Assembly (NCBI GenBank): GCA_043808305.1
Contig: JAZDFB010000089.1
Coordinates: forward strand, 12,666-76,665
DNA length: 64,000 bases
Source: JBBAAP01 sp043808305
Lineage (GTDB): Bacteria; Planctomycetota; MHYJ01; JACQXL01
Direction: 5' to 3'
The translations under genes and the position numbers were made by a program. Shown here piece by piece: positions 25,240-33,536 of the stretch. Positions within the stretch are counted from its first letter, which is position 1. Every line of letters begins with the position of its first letter. The notes below the pieces were generated by a model, which worked only from the letters and a program-made list of their open reading frames with translations, was not told the origin of the DNA and searched no databases.

Positions 25240-26486
25240 AACCGGTCAGTGTTTCCCGGTTTGGCCGCCAGCCGGGCCAGTATCTTCAGCCGGGACCACA
25301 GCGACGGCGGCTGGAATATTTGGTTCCAGGGCTTGTTGTAGATGATGAATTCCAAGAATCGTGATACATTACGGTTATGGGTTTCTTCATGCTCGGAAAC
25401 GGTGTGCTCGTCCTGCGGCTCAAAGAAACAAGACGGGTCCTCCGCCAGGTAGTCACCGGTCTGGTAATAAGCCAGCGCCCGGCACCCGGTGCAGGTGTGC
25501 TTATACCTGCAACGTCCGCATTTGCCTTTGAGCTTCGAACCGTCCCTCAGGCTGGCCATTATCGGGTTGGTTTCCATCAACTGCGACAACGGCTGGTTGC
25601 GGACGTTGCCGCAATCAAGCGACGTATCAAGCAGGTGGACGCAAGGCCCGACATCGCCCTCGGCTGACACGCCGATAAACCCGCGGCCGGCCTGGCAACC
25701 CAGATTAGCCAGCGGCATATCCAGCCCGCGCCAGCTCCGGGCCATAAACTCCGGCCCGGCGAAAAACGGCGTAAAACTGACGTAGCTGAGATGGTTATCC
25801 TTAAGGGCCGGATGGATTACCTGCTCCATATCGGACCGGTCGAAAGCCAGATGCTTGTTTTCCTGCCCCGCCCCGCGCGGCACGAAGGGTGAACGTATCA
25901 TAGCGATATTGCGCGACTTGAGGAAATCAACCGTTTCGGCCAGCTTGGGCAGGTTTGATTTGGTCACCGTAACCAGGAAGAAGTATCCGATTTTATGGCG
26001 GTCGCACAGCTCAAGCAGTTTAAGTATCTCGGACGGCTTATCGGCCCGGGTCCGCTGATGGATGCCGTCGTCGATGGAATCAAGCGAGAACCCCATGGTA
26101 ATCCTGTCGCCGGCGGCGCGCTTGATATCCTTGAGTAAATCGCCGTTGAGGCATTTGCCGTTGGTATTGATGAATGAATATAACCCGATGCTGTTATTGT
26201 AGCGGAGCATCTCCAGCGCGTCGGGCCTTAACAGGAACTCGCCACCCGAAAAAGCCACGGAACCGTTAGGGCAAATCTTCTTAACTTCGTCCAGGACTAA
26301 ATGCTTAGCCTCGTCGGTAGTCAGCTCGCTTCGGGCCGGCCCGTCATCCGGCCTGCCCGGCCGGCGGGTCATGCAGTATGAACAGCTCAGGTTGCATTTT
26401 CGGGTCGTCTCGAAATAGCACAAAAAGAAATTGCGTCTCGTCATAATCCGGATGGCCTTCCCTGACGGGTCGGCCAATCCGCTCAT
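25236..26486 (-). CDS. Radical SAM/SPASM enzyme
   Basis: 416 residues. The radical SAM motif is TRKCNLSCSYCMTRRPG (about 30-40), with SFSGGEFLLRPD (SAM-binding GGE) next. The C-terminal SPASM region has several cysteines for auxiliary Fe-S clusters (GCQAGRGFIGVSAEGDVGPCVHLL, KCGRCRYKHTCTGCRALAY, PSCF). Relatives include AhbC/AhbD heme enzymes and peptide-modifying maturases; no precursor peptide is seen nearby. An alternative start (MTRRNFF, 26444) would shorten it by 14 residues. First gene of a two-gene operon with the B12-type radical SAM enzyme. Confidence 0.88.
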   Translation of the reverse strand: MSGLADPSGKAIRIMTRRNFFLCYFETTRKCNLSCSYCMTRRPGRPDDGPARSELTTDEAKHLVLDEVKKICPNGSVAFSGGEFLLRPDALEMLRYNNSIGLYSFINTNGKCLNGDLLKDIKRAAGDRITMGFSLDSIDDGIHQRTRADKPSEILKLLELCDRHKIGYFFLVTVTKSNLPKLAETVDFLKSRNIAMIRSPFVPRGAGQENKHLAFDRSDMEQVIHPALKDNHLSYVSFTPFFAGPEFMARSWRGLDMPLANLGCQAGRGFIGVSAEGDVGPCVHLLDTSLDCGNVRNQPLSQLMETNPIMASLRDGSKLKGKCGRCRYKHTCTGCRALAYYQTGDYLAEDPSCFFEPQDEHTVSEHEETHNRNVSRFLEFIIYNKPWNQIFQPPSLWSRLKILARLAAKPGNTDRL

Positions 26487-26640
26487 TTCTAATTCATTAC
26501 GGCGTTAATAATATTATTAGGTTATTATTCTAATCTAATCATGTTTTAAATAAAATCAATAAATATCCGATTTTGAGCACGGATTATCCGGCATTGCCCT
26601 GATAATTTCCGCATCGGTCCGACGGCTGTTCCTTATATAC

Positions 26641-26851
26641 TATGCAGTTCCAAGTAAGTAACATGGTATATAAATATATTCTAATGGAACTGCATGCGGG
26701 GTGGTCTTGAGGGTGTCGCCACACCCTCCAAGGGGGTAACAGCCAGCGAGCATCCAGCGAATGGTCGCTGGCGCCATAGGGGCGTTAGCCCCTTTGGAAT
26801 ACAAAACTAAGTAAAAAACCATATGCCAGAGAAGTTACTTGGTTTTGCATA
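26641..26851. repeat. MITE-like structured element with terminal inverted repeats
   Basis: The left end has TATGCA..CCAAGTAA, and the right end reversed gives TATGCAAAACCAAGTAA. Inside are nested perfect stems: ATGCAGTTCCA/TGGAACTGCAT (26642-26652, 26685-26695), GAGGGTGT/ACACCCTC (26709-26728), GCCAGCGA/TCGCTGGC (26742-26772), GGGGC/GCCCC (26779-26792), and CAAAACTAAGTAA/TTACTTGGTTTTG (26802-26847, one G-U). No protein is encoded; a 60-codon frame here is an artefact. It may be a nonautonomous transposon or a structured RNA. Confidence 0.6.
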
Positions 26852-26853
26852 GG

Positions 26854-27765
26854 TTAAGGCGGGCATTTGGCGCAAACGGAAGTAAAAAGACTTGTTGAAA
26901 GGTATCGGTCGCCGCGGTCAGGGAAAATAACCACTATCGTACTGCCGGCGGGTGCGTCTTTGGCCGCTTCCATGGCTCCATACATTGCCGCCCCGGCAGA
27001 CATCCCGACAAAAAGGCCTTCTTCCAAGACAAGCCGCCGTGTTGTTGACAGGGCTTGTTCATCATTGACCATTATTTTACGGTCCAGCTTTTTCGGGTCA
27101 TAGATATCAGGCACGATGGATTCTTCCATATTTTTGAGTCCTTGAATCCGATGCCCTTTGACAGGCTCCACTCCGATTACCTGTATACGTGACGAATATT
27201 CCTTCAGGCGCCGGCCCGTGCCCATTACCGTGCCGGTTGTACCCATACCGGCTACAAAGTGGCTGACGGTTCCTTTGGTCTGTTCCCAGACCTCGCGGCC
27301 GGTGGTTTCGTAGTGCGCCAAGGGATTGGCTTGATTGCGGAATTGGTCAGGCATAAAATAAAGCTCCGGCGCTTGTTCAAAAATACGATGCGCCTCTTGA
27401 ATAGCACCGTCCGTTCCTTCAGGCCCCGGAGTCAGGACCAGTTCCGCGCCAAACGCTTCCAAAACCCGGCGCCTCTCTACGCTCACGCATTGAGGCATTG
27501 TCAGTTTGGCTTTCAGCCCATAGACCGCGCAAATCATAGCCAAACCTATTCCGGTATTGCCTGAAGTCGGCTCCAACACTATTTTATCCTGCTTCAACAG
27601 CCCTGAAGCCAGGGCTTGTTTAATCATATAGTAGGCGATACGGTCCTTGACCGACCCGCCGGGATTATTGCCCTCGAGCTTGGCCAGGACCCTAACACGC
27701 TGATTGGGAACCAGCTTTTTGATTTCCACCAGAGGGGTATTCCCGATAGACTCCAAAAGGCTCAT
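26854..27765 (-). CDS. cysK: Cysteine synthase (O-acetylserine sulfhydrylase family)
   Basis: PLP enzyme joining sulfide (or another nucleophile) to O-acetylserine. Motifs: ESIGNTPLVEIKKL at the start, GGSVKDRIAYYMIKQA (PLP lysine), EPTSGNTGIGLAMI (asparagine loop), GTTGTVMGTGRRLKE (phosphate loop) and VVIFPDRGDRYLS. About 303 residues from ATG at 27765, which has AAGGA 7 bp upstream; an in-frame GTG at 27780 is less likely. The CysK/CysM/CBS split cannot be settled by eye. Monocistronic, with a promoter just upstream. Confidence 0.92.
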   Translation of the reverse strand: MSLLESIGNTPLVEIKKLVPNQRVRVLAKLEGNNPGGSVKDRIAYYMIKQALASGLLKQDKIVLEPTSGNTGIGLAMICAVYGLKAKLTMPQCVSVERRRVLEAFGAELVLTPGPEGTDGAIQEAHRIFEQAPELYFMPDQFRNQANPLAHYETTGREVWEQTKGTVSHFVAGMGTTGTVMGTGRRLKEYSSRIQVIGVEPVKGHRIQGLKNMEESIVPDIYDPKKLDRKIMVNDEQALSTTRRLVLEEGLFVGMSAGAAMYGAMEAAKDAPAGSTIVVIFPDRGDRYLSTSLFTSVCAKCPP

Positions 27766-27819
27766 ACACACATCCTTCACGCTAAAGTTAATAAAACCGC
27801 CTGAATTTGTTCCTAATCA

Positions 27820-27846
27820 GTTATAAACAAAACAGTTCTCTGTCAA
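27820..27846 (-). promoter_or_regulatory. Possible promoter of cysK
   Basis: On the minus strand TTGACA (27846-27841) is followed after 15 bp by TATAAC (27825-27820); a 17-bp spacing gives TAACTG. The ATG is about 55 bp downstream. The rest of the gap to 28055 holds nothing I can identify. Confidence 0.4.
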
Positions 27847-28054
27847 TAAAAACAACCCTGCTGTTTTTAGGCAGTATCGTCAGATGTGATAATGTGTGCT
27901 ATTGAGCCAAACCGGATAGCTCGGCATTTCTTGACCTGAAACCGGACGAGAGCAAAACTTGGCGTAACCCATTGTTTTGATATAACCGCTGGATGAATAG
28001 AAAAAGAACAATGAAGTAAGGATTATATTCCCTAAATTGAGAATCTACCTAGCA

Positions 28055-29074
28055 TTAATATGGAGGATATTTTACATATTCCGAAGAATGCCTGTGAATT
28101 TCGTGTGATTCAATTATGTATTTAAACATATCATCCGCAATTCCTTTGATTTTATCTGAATTTTCTACCCCTTTAACCCATTTTCCCGGGATTCCTTCAA
28201 TGCCGAGAATTGTACCCAGAATAGCGCCGGTTATGGTACCAGTGGTATCACTATCACCTGAATGATTTACTGACGCTAATACTGCTTTATAATAATCACT
28301 GGGAAACTTCAGCGCACAGTATAAAGAAATCCCCAGGGCTTCTTCTCCAACCCATCCTTGACCAATCATTTCTATCGACTCATTGACGGGCTTTTTGCTG
28401 CGTGATAGTTTTTGAGCCAACTGGACCTTTTCCAACGTTTCTTCATTACCCTTGTGTTCTTTAAGTTTCTTGACGGCTAAGCTTACCGCACTGGGCAACG
28501 ATTTACCTCTGGCTATATGTGAAATAACAAGAGCAAGGAATCCGGCTGATAAGTAACCGGATGGATGACCGTGCGTGATGGCAGCGAATTTAGCGCCTAT
28601 TTCAAAGGCATTCTGCGGGGAACAGGACAAGCCTACCGGAGCAATGCGCATTACCCCGCCGGAGCCCTTGCTATCATTTATTTTCTCTTCCAGAGTCCCC
28701 ATTTCACCGCTTTCTAACGCTTCAAGGCAGGTATGTCCCGGGCCCCTTGATTCGAACGGGTCAGATTGCCTTTTTAGCCATTCCAAATACCGTCTGTGCA
28801 CAACCGTTGCAGAATTACAAATACCCCTATCTTTCCACCTTTGGTCGGCGCTGATGCAACCTTCGGCGGTCGCCAAGGCCATCTGGGTATCATCGGTATA
28901 ACAACCGGCATTAAAACTACTCCATGACTTAAAATCGGTAACGCCTGTATTGCCGTACTTCTTTTTGATTTCATCCAAAGACATAAATTCTACCGGCGCG
29001 CCCAATGCATCGCCTATGGCCAGTCCTAACAAACAACCCTGAAATTTACTAGGTAAATCAAATATCTTTTTCAT
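28055..29074 (-). CDS. ADP-ribosylglycohydrolase (DraG family)
   Basis: 339 residues from ATG at 29074, which overlaps the stop of the upstream gene as ATGA. Family motifs: FQGCLLGLAIGDALGAPVEF, YTDDTQMALATAE (metal-binding Thr-Asp-Asp), KGSGGVMRIAPVG, ITHGHPSGYLSAGF, and the late VNHSGDSDTTGTITGAILG (di-Mg site). It removes ADP-ribose from proteins or nucleic acids, or cleaves related substrates. Last gene of an AT-rich three-gene operon with a PD-(D/E)XK-like protein; this suggests it guards or reverses a modification linked to that protein. No ADP-ribosyltransferase is visible. Confidence 0.92.
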   Translation of the reverse strand: MKKIFDLPSKFQGCLLGLAIGDALGAPVEFMSLDEIKKKYGNTGVTDFKSWSSFNAGCYTDDTQMALATAEGCISADQRWKDRGICNSATVVHRRYLEWLKRQSDPFESRGPGHTCLEALESGEMGTLEEKINDSKGSGGVMRIAPVGLSCSPQNAFEIGAKFAAITHGHPSGYLSAGFLALVISHIARGKSLPSAVSLAVKKLKEHKGNEETLEKVQLAQKLSRSKKPVNESIEMIGQGWVGEEALGISLYCALKFPSDYYKAVLASVNHSGDSDTTGTITGAILGTILGIEGIPGKWVKGVENSDKIKGIADDMFKYIIESHEIHRHSSEYVKYPPY

Positions 29075-30249
29075 AATTTCACATTCCAAACACTATTCTG
29101 CTGTCCGTAAATGTTACCAGTAACCGGATGATTTGAAAGCCAATCAAGAAGCGATAATGCCTTCTGATCTTTTTCCTGTCCCTTGCAAAACGTCTCACAA
29201 ACAGCCGAGCTTATATTCTGCCAAGTTGTTAAAGCAAATGTTCTTACCGATTGCTCATTCTTATTCCTCTCCATCAAGCGTTCCTTGAATCCCGTATAAA
29301 AAATCATATCTTGAAGATGATTTATATCGCCAATATGAATAAGATGAAAATCCCAATCTCTGAATGCACCTTCATCATCTACTAACACATTACCAAATAT
29401 CCAATTTCTCATCAATTGGTAATATTTGTTACAAAAAGTCTCTACCCCATTTCGTTTGCCATCCTTGCTGTCTGGGGGTGCAACATTCTTAAAATATTTA
29501 TCAATCGTTTGCCCAAATTTATTTTTCCAATAATCGCAGCCTATATCCTTAACATAGCGACATTTCTTTTCTTTAACAGAGAAACAAGGAGATGTCTTGG
29601 CAGTCAGTTTAGCATCAAGAAAAGTCAAGACTTTCTTACTTTTATTAATATGAACGGCATCTACTTCAGTATATTGTACCTTGGGACCTCGCCCCATATT
29701 TATCTTCCGTGGATGCTTTTCTAATTCTTCAATAGTTTTCCAAAGCTTATTTCGTTCTTCTTCATTATCAGGATACCTATCTTTTTTGTCATAAGGTACC
29801 CAAAACAGAACATCGCTGCCTTTTCCAAACCAAAGGCGAACTTTATCCACATACCTTACAGGTTGCCCACCGAGGAGAGGTTGTATATCCAAAGGAGTAT
29901 TTTCCCCACGATTGGCAAACAAAATATTCAAACTCTCAAAAACTGTAAAAGTAACCAAGTCTTCGCTTCGTTCACTACAAAGGCGGCTTGAAATCTTTGT
30001 TTGACCGCCCACTGTTAGTTCTCTTCGTTCTTTTCCATCTATTTTTTCTTTTTTATCAGTTGATTGAACAATATTACCATTTTCATCCAAAGGGGCTTTT
30101 CTTGCCAGATCGGGATTAGCGCGTAATTCTTCAGCAAGCTTATCTGGAAAAACAGGACCACTACTATATTTAGTGCTTATTTGCTTATATTTGTTCCGGA
30201 TACCATAAATTTCAATACTACCATTAGACCGTATTTTCTCTGCTTCCAT
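29071..30249 (-). CDS. Putative PD-(D/E)XK-type nuclease, unrecognised family
   Basis: 392 residues, basic and soluble. The segment QYTEVDAVHINKSKKVLTFLDAKLTAK (about residues 187-213) has the EVD..(about 14)..LDAK spacing of a PD-(D/E)XK core, with Asp in place of the usual Glu. Further cysteines (CFSVKEKKCRYVKDIGCDYW) could bind a metal. ATG has no strong ribosome-binding site; the stop overlaps the DraG-family start by 4 bp. The nuclease call rests on one motif and is uncertain. An upstream partner of 169 residues lies 19 bp away. AT-rich composition and neighbouring repeat arrays suggest a laterally acquired defence or conflict module. Confidence 0.5.
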   Translation of the reverse strand: MEAEKIRSNGSIEIYGIRNKYKQISTKYSSGPVFPDKLAEELRANPDLARKAPLDENGNIVQSTDKKEKIDGKERRELTVGGQTKISSRLCSERSEDLVTFTVFESLNILFANRGENTPLDIQPLLGGQPVRYVDKVRLWFGKGSDVLFWVPYDKKDRYPDNEEERNKLWKTIEELEKHPRKINMGRGPKVQYTEVDAVHINKSKKVLTFLDAKLTAKTSPCFSVKEKKCRYVKDIGCDYWKNKFGQTIDKYFKNVAPPDSKDGKRNGVETFCNKYYQLMRNWIFGNVLVDDEGAFRDWDFHLIHIGDINHLQDMIFYTGFKERLMERNKNEQSVRTFALTTWQNISSAVCETFCKGQEKDQKALSLLDWLSNHPVTGNIYGQQNSVWNVKL

Positions 30250-30268
30250 TTTTCATCCTTTCTTATTA

Positions 30269-30778
30269 CTAATTCATAAATAACTTTATCTTCTCCACCA
30301 TAAACTGCAAGGTTTTGAGGGACTCATCCAACACACTAGCGTTTAGTCCGCCTTGATAAATATTGATATTAAGATTCAACTGAAACTCGTTCTGGACTAT
30401 TTCCCCTCCGATAGCCACGCCTTGCGTTGCGCCGATGTTAAAAATCTTGTCCGCGTTAGCCCGGAACGATTCGATATTCTTAACCGGTATAATTTCGCTA
30501 ACCTTGAACCTATGGTCATCCCACCCCTTATAGATACATCCAATTTTCCGACCATCACGCTCAATGTCATAATAGAACTCCAGCTCATCATTCACATCAA
30601 AATTCAACAGATTCAACCCCAAATATTCTGATAGCCGGCTTATATTGTCGGTATCCTTCATAAAGGCTTCAGCCTGAGCTACCTCATCTTCCACATCTAC
30701 CCCAGATACATCACTATCTTGAGCCAGTTTAAATATCTGCCCCCTGTTTCCATCCCAATTTCTGTCATTAAACAACAT
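30269..30778 (-). CDS. Hypothetical protein, first gene of the DraG-family operon
   Basis: 169 residues, acidic, no signal or membrane segment. Begins MLFNDRNWDGNRGQIFKLAQDSD; has a beta-rich middle (DELEFYYDIERDGRKIGCIYKGWDDHRFKVSEIIPV) and an amphipathic C-terminal helix (VLDESLKTLQFMVEKIKLFM). GGAGA lies about 6 bp upstream of the ATG. I recognise no family. Its place upstream of the nuclease-like and ADP-ribosylglycohydrolase genes suggests a partner, such as an antitoxin, specificity or sensor subunit; that is inference. Confidence 0.65.
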   Translation of the reverse strand: MLFNDRNWDGNRGQIFKLAQDSDVSGVDVEDEVAQAEAFMKDTDNISRLSEYLGLNLLNFDVNDELEFYYDIERDGRKIGCIYKGWDDHRFKVSEIIPVKNIESFRANADKIFNIGATQGVAIGGEIVQNEFQLNLNINIYQGGLNASVLDESLKTLQFMVEKIKLFMN

Positions 30779-30891
30779 ATAAAATCTCCTTTCTTGGTTA
30801 AATATGCTCTATATTGAGTTTCGAGTTGGGATTATACCCAAATATCAACATAACGCGTTTCTAAACCTTATTAGGCCCTCCTATATATATA

Positions 30892-30908
30892 GCACGAAAA
30901 AATCGTGC
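30892..30908. terminator. Small hairpin
   Basis: GCACGA (30892-30897) pairs with TCGTGC (30903-30908) across an A-rich loop, in the gap before array 2. No long T-run follows on either strand, so a terminator role is only possible. Confidence 0.25.
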
Positions 30909-30957
30909 CAAAACAATAGAAGAAAGATAGCTTTGGTCTAATTCCTCATTATATTAG

Positions 30958-31322
30958 TTTCCAGGCAGAGGGGGGGTGGGTAGGGTGGTAGATACCGGCT
31001 ACCTTGGTCGCCGATATGGACTGCAACATAGGTGCTTGCCCATGGTTTATGAGATACTTACGGCCTGTAACATAAGCCATTAATCCCCGCAACATAAGCC
31101 CTTAACCCCTGCAACATAAGTCCTTAACCCCTGCAACATAAGCCATTGACCCCTGCAACATAAGCCCTTAGCCTCCGCAACATAAATCTTTAGCCCCCAC
31201 AACATAAGTCTTTAGCCCCCGCAACATAAGCCCTTAACCCCTGCAACATAAGTCCTTAACCCCTGCAACATAAGCCCTTAGCCCCCGCAACATAAGCCCT
31301 TAGCCCCTGTTTTATAGAAGTC
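30958..31322. repeat. 22-bp tandem repeat array 2 (14 units) with G-rich leader
   Basis: Fourteen 22-bp units fill 31015-31322 exactly (308 bp). The consensus contains CCCCTGCAACATAAG and ends CCCTTA; CAACATAA is nearly invariant. The second unit (31037-31058) and the last are degenerate. A leader TTTCCAGGCAG followed by a G-rich run (30968-30986, four G-tracts, a potential quadruplex) lies at the left. The same TTTCAGGCAG-G-run precedes array 3. No spacers and no coding potential. Confidence 0.9.
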
Positions 31323-31496
31323 TGGGAGTTACCCTGAAGTTTTGAAATATGGTTATTGGTCCGATGACACACAACCTTCGGCGGTAACCCGCTAATTTAG
31401 CCCATTCCAAGGCATTGTTTCCGGTAAATATGCTCTCTTATAACCCAAAAACGAATTAAACGCACTTTCAGGCAGGGGGGTAGGTACCCTACCCCA

Positions 31497-31672
31497 TGCC
31501 ACCCTGTATATACGGTGATACCTCTCTGCATACACGGGAATACCTCTCCTGATACACGGGCATGCCTTTCCTGATACACGGTAATGCCTTTCCTGATACA
31601 CGGGCATGCCTCTCCTGATACACGGGCATGCCTCTCTGCATACACGGTAATGCCTCTCTGCATACACGAAGA
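31497..31672. repeat. 22-bp tandem repeat array 3 (8 units)
   Basis: Eight 22-bp units occupy 31497-31672 (8 x 22 = 176). The consensus begins TGCCTCTCCTGATACACGG, with two variants at positions 8-11 (TCTGCATA or TCCTGATA). It is preceded by TTTCAGGCAG and a G-run at 31467-31480, matching the leader of array 2, 174 bp away. The unit sequence is unrelated to that of array 2, although the period is the same. The minus-strand open frames across it are artefacts. Confidence 0.9.
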
Positions 31673-31887
31673 TGGTAGTCTGTAAAGTAAAAATCAAAAA
31701 CAGCCGTAATGAATCTGTTGGTTTTAGCGGTTAACGGCTTGTAACCGGCATAAAATCTGCATTTTTAGGCCGGGAAAGGGCGCTTCCATCCCTAACTTGA
31801 GGCTGTAGGCTCTAAACTTTGCCACTTTGCCGAAGAATAATCCCCCGCCGATATAATTTTGCACACCCAACATTGCTTTAGAATTTC
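31673..31887. other. Gene-free stretch after array 3
   Basis: About 215 bp between array 3 and the promoter of the desulfurase operon. It holds scattered short dyads (for example GGTTAACGGCTTGTAACCGG) but no ORF, RNA or array I can support. Confidence 0.5.
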
Positions 31888-31915
31888 TTGACTTTCGGGC
31901 GGGGGTTCGTATTAT
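31888..31915 (+). promoter_or_regulatory. Predicted promoter of the desulfurase-dsrC-dsrMK operon
   Basis: TTGACT (31888-31893) and TATTAT (31910-31915) are spaced 16 bp apart. The ATG follows at 31983. Confidence 0.5.
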
Positions 31916-31982
31916 CGGGCTTTTGTTTGTTATGCCGGATACCGGTATCCTGTAGTTTCAATATCCGGATGAAAGTGAGTTT

Positions 31983-33191
31983 ATGAACAAACTTATCTAT
32001 CTTGATAATGCGGCGACAACATTCCCCAAACCGCCTGAAATATACGAGTTCATGTTTACCTTCTACCGCGATAACGGCGTGAATCCGGGCCGAACAGGCT
32101 GTGACCTGGCTCTGGAAGCGGAAAAGGTTATCCAGGAAACCCGGCAAATGCTGACCAAATTCTTCGGGGCAAAGGGCGATTATAACCGCCTGGTATTTTC
32201 TTATAATGCCAGCGATTCACTGAATACCATCATTAACGGCGTGACCAAAAAGGGCGACCATGTTATCTCGACCGTGATGGAACATAATTCCGTCATCCGC
32301 CCCCTGAACCACCTTAAAGCCGAAGGGAAAATAACCGTTGATTGGGCAACGGCTGATAAAAAAGGAGTTGTGGCCCCGGATGAAATAAAAAGATTGATAG
32401 GCAAAAATACCAGGCTGGTGATTGTCAACCACGGCTCGAACGTGGTCGGAAGCGTCCAGCCGCTCAAAGAAATCGGCGCTGTCTGCCGGAGCAAAGGGGT
32501 GTTATTTGCGGTTGATGCCGCCCAAACAGCCGGAATGGTCCCGATAAATATGGACCAGATGAACATAGACCTGCTGGCTTTTACCGGTCATAAATCTCTT
32601 TTCGGCCCGATGGGCATCGGCGGCATGTTCGCCCGCGAAGGCATTGATGTAAAACCGCTGCGCGTTGGCGGCACCGGCGTCCACTCGGCTAATCCATATC
32701 ATCTGGAGGAATATCCCTGGCGCCTTGAATGCGGCACGCCCAATCTGGTCGGCATTGCGGGTTTGCACGCGGGCCAGAAATGGATAGCCAAACAAGGATT
32801 GGATAATATCAGGAAACACGAGATGCACTTAGCCCAAAAATTGGCTGACGGCATCCGCGAGATAAAAGGCGTGGTTGTTTATTGCCCGAAAAACTTGGAG
32901 AATCGTTTGCCGGTAATTTCTTTTAACGTTGACGGATTTGAATCGGCTGATGTGGGAACACAGCTTGATGTCGATTATAATATCGTTACCCGCACCGGCC
33001 TCCATTGCGCGCCCAAGGTTCACGAGCATTTCGGCACTATCAAAGCCGGCACGGTAAGGTTTTCCATCGGGCCCTTAAATAACGATACAGATATTGATAC
33101 GGCCATAAACGCCGTAAAGGAAATAGCGAAAAGCGGTATCGAAAGAGCAGACAAGAACAAACTGGTCTACGAACCCTGCCTTGAGGCTTAG
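31983..33191 (+). CDS. Cysteine desulfurase-family PLP enzyme
   Basis: 402-residue class V aminotransferase. MNKLIYLDNAATTFPKPPEIYEFM is the typical start of the cysteine desulfurase sub-family that also includes uncharacterised stand-alone enzymes. The PLP lysine is in FTGHKSLFGPMGIGG (near 205); a probable catalytic Cys is in TRTGLHCAPKVHEHFG (near 340). It transfers sulfur from cysteine as persulfide. The next gene, 23 bp on, encodes DsrC, so the persulfide acceptor may be DsrC/TusE rather than SufU/IscU. It ends in TAG and no Fe-S scaffold gene follows. Confidence 0.9.
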   Translation: MNKLIYLDNAATTFPKPPEIYEFMFTFYRDNGVNPGRTGCDLALEAEKVIQETRQMLTKFFGAKGDYNRLVFSYNASDSLNTIINGVTKKGDHVISTVMEHNSVIRPLNHLKAEGKITVDWATADKKGVVAPDEIKRLIGKNTRLVIVNHGSNVVGSVQPLKEIGAVCRSKGVLFAVDAAQTAGMVPINMDQMNIDLLAFTGHKSLFGPMGIGGMFAREGIDVKPLRVGGTGVHSANPYHLEEYPWRLECGTPNLVGIAGLHAGQKWIAKQGLDNIRKHEMHLAQKLADGIREIKGVVVYCPKNLENRLPVISFNVDGFESADVGTQLDVDYNIVTRTGLHCAPKVHEHFGTIKAGTVRFSIGPLNNDTDIDTAINAVKEIAKSGIERADKNKLVYEPCLEA

Positions 33192-33214
33192 CCCGGGATG
33201 AGGAGAAGTTAATT

Positions 33215-33532
33215 ATGCTGATTAAATTGCCCAGTGGCAAAGAGATTGAAGTTGACCAGGAAGGTTTCATGACCGATCCCAAGCTCTGGGACGAAGTGAT
33301 TGCGGAAAACTTCGCCAAGCTCGAGGGCATTGAAAAGCTAACCGATGAGCATTGGGCAGTTATCCGCTACATCCGGACTTATTATCTGGAGCACGATTTG
33401 GCGCCGATGGTCCGGAATATCTGCAAGACCACCAGCCTGCCGTTGAAGAAGATATACGAAATATTCCCGGCCGGCCCGGCTAAGGGCGCCTGCAAGTGGG
33501 CCGGACTGCCCAAGCCTGACGGCTGCGTGTAA
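33215..33532 (+). CDS. dsrC: DsrC/TusE-family sulfur carrier
   Basis: 105 residues, normal for DsrC. The flexible C-terminal arm ends GACKWAGLPKPDGCV, in which two cysteines are separated by ten residues and the last is penultimate. That is the complete redox-active pair of true DsrC (TusE has only the terminal one). IRYIRTYYLEHDLAPMVRNICKTT is the family helix-turn-helix-like core. It carries sulfur as a trisulfide between enzymes and the membrane DsrMK-type reductase, whose genes follow directly (4 bp). Confidence 0.92.
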   Translation: MLIKLPSGKEIEVDQEGFMTDPKLWDEVIAENFAKLEGIEKLTDEHWAVIRYIRTYYLEHDLAPMVRNICKTTSLPLKKIYEIFPAGPAKGACKWAGLPKPDGCV

Positions 33533-33536
33533 TATT

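Noticed and set aside
26640..26822. 60-codon ORF on the minus strand
   Set aside because: It lies wholly inside the palindromic element and has no ribosome-binding site or recognisable sequence.
31015..31672. CRISPR array
   Set aside because: Units are directly contiguous 22-bp repeats with no spacers, and no cas genes are present.
31392..31697. Open frames across array 3 (and similar ones across arrays 1 and 5) as repeat proteins
   Set aside because: Twenty-two is not a multiple of three, so frames rotate through the repeat; there are no ribosome-binding sites and the frames only reflect low stop density.
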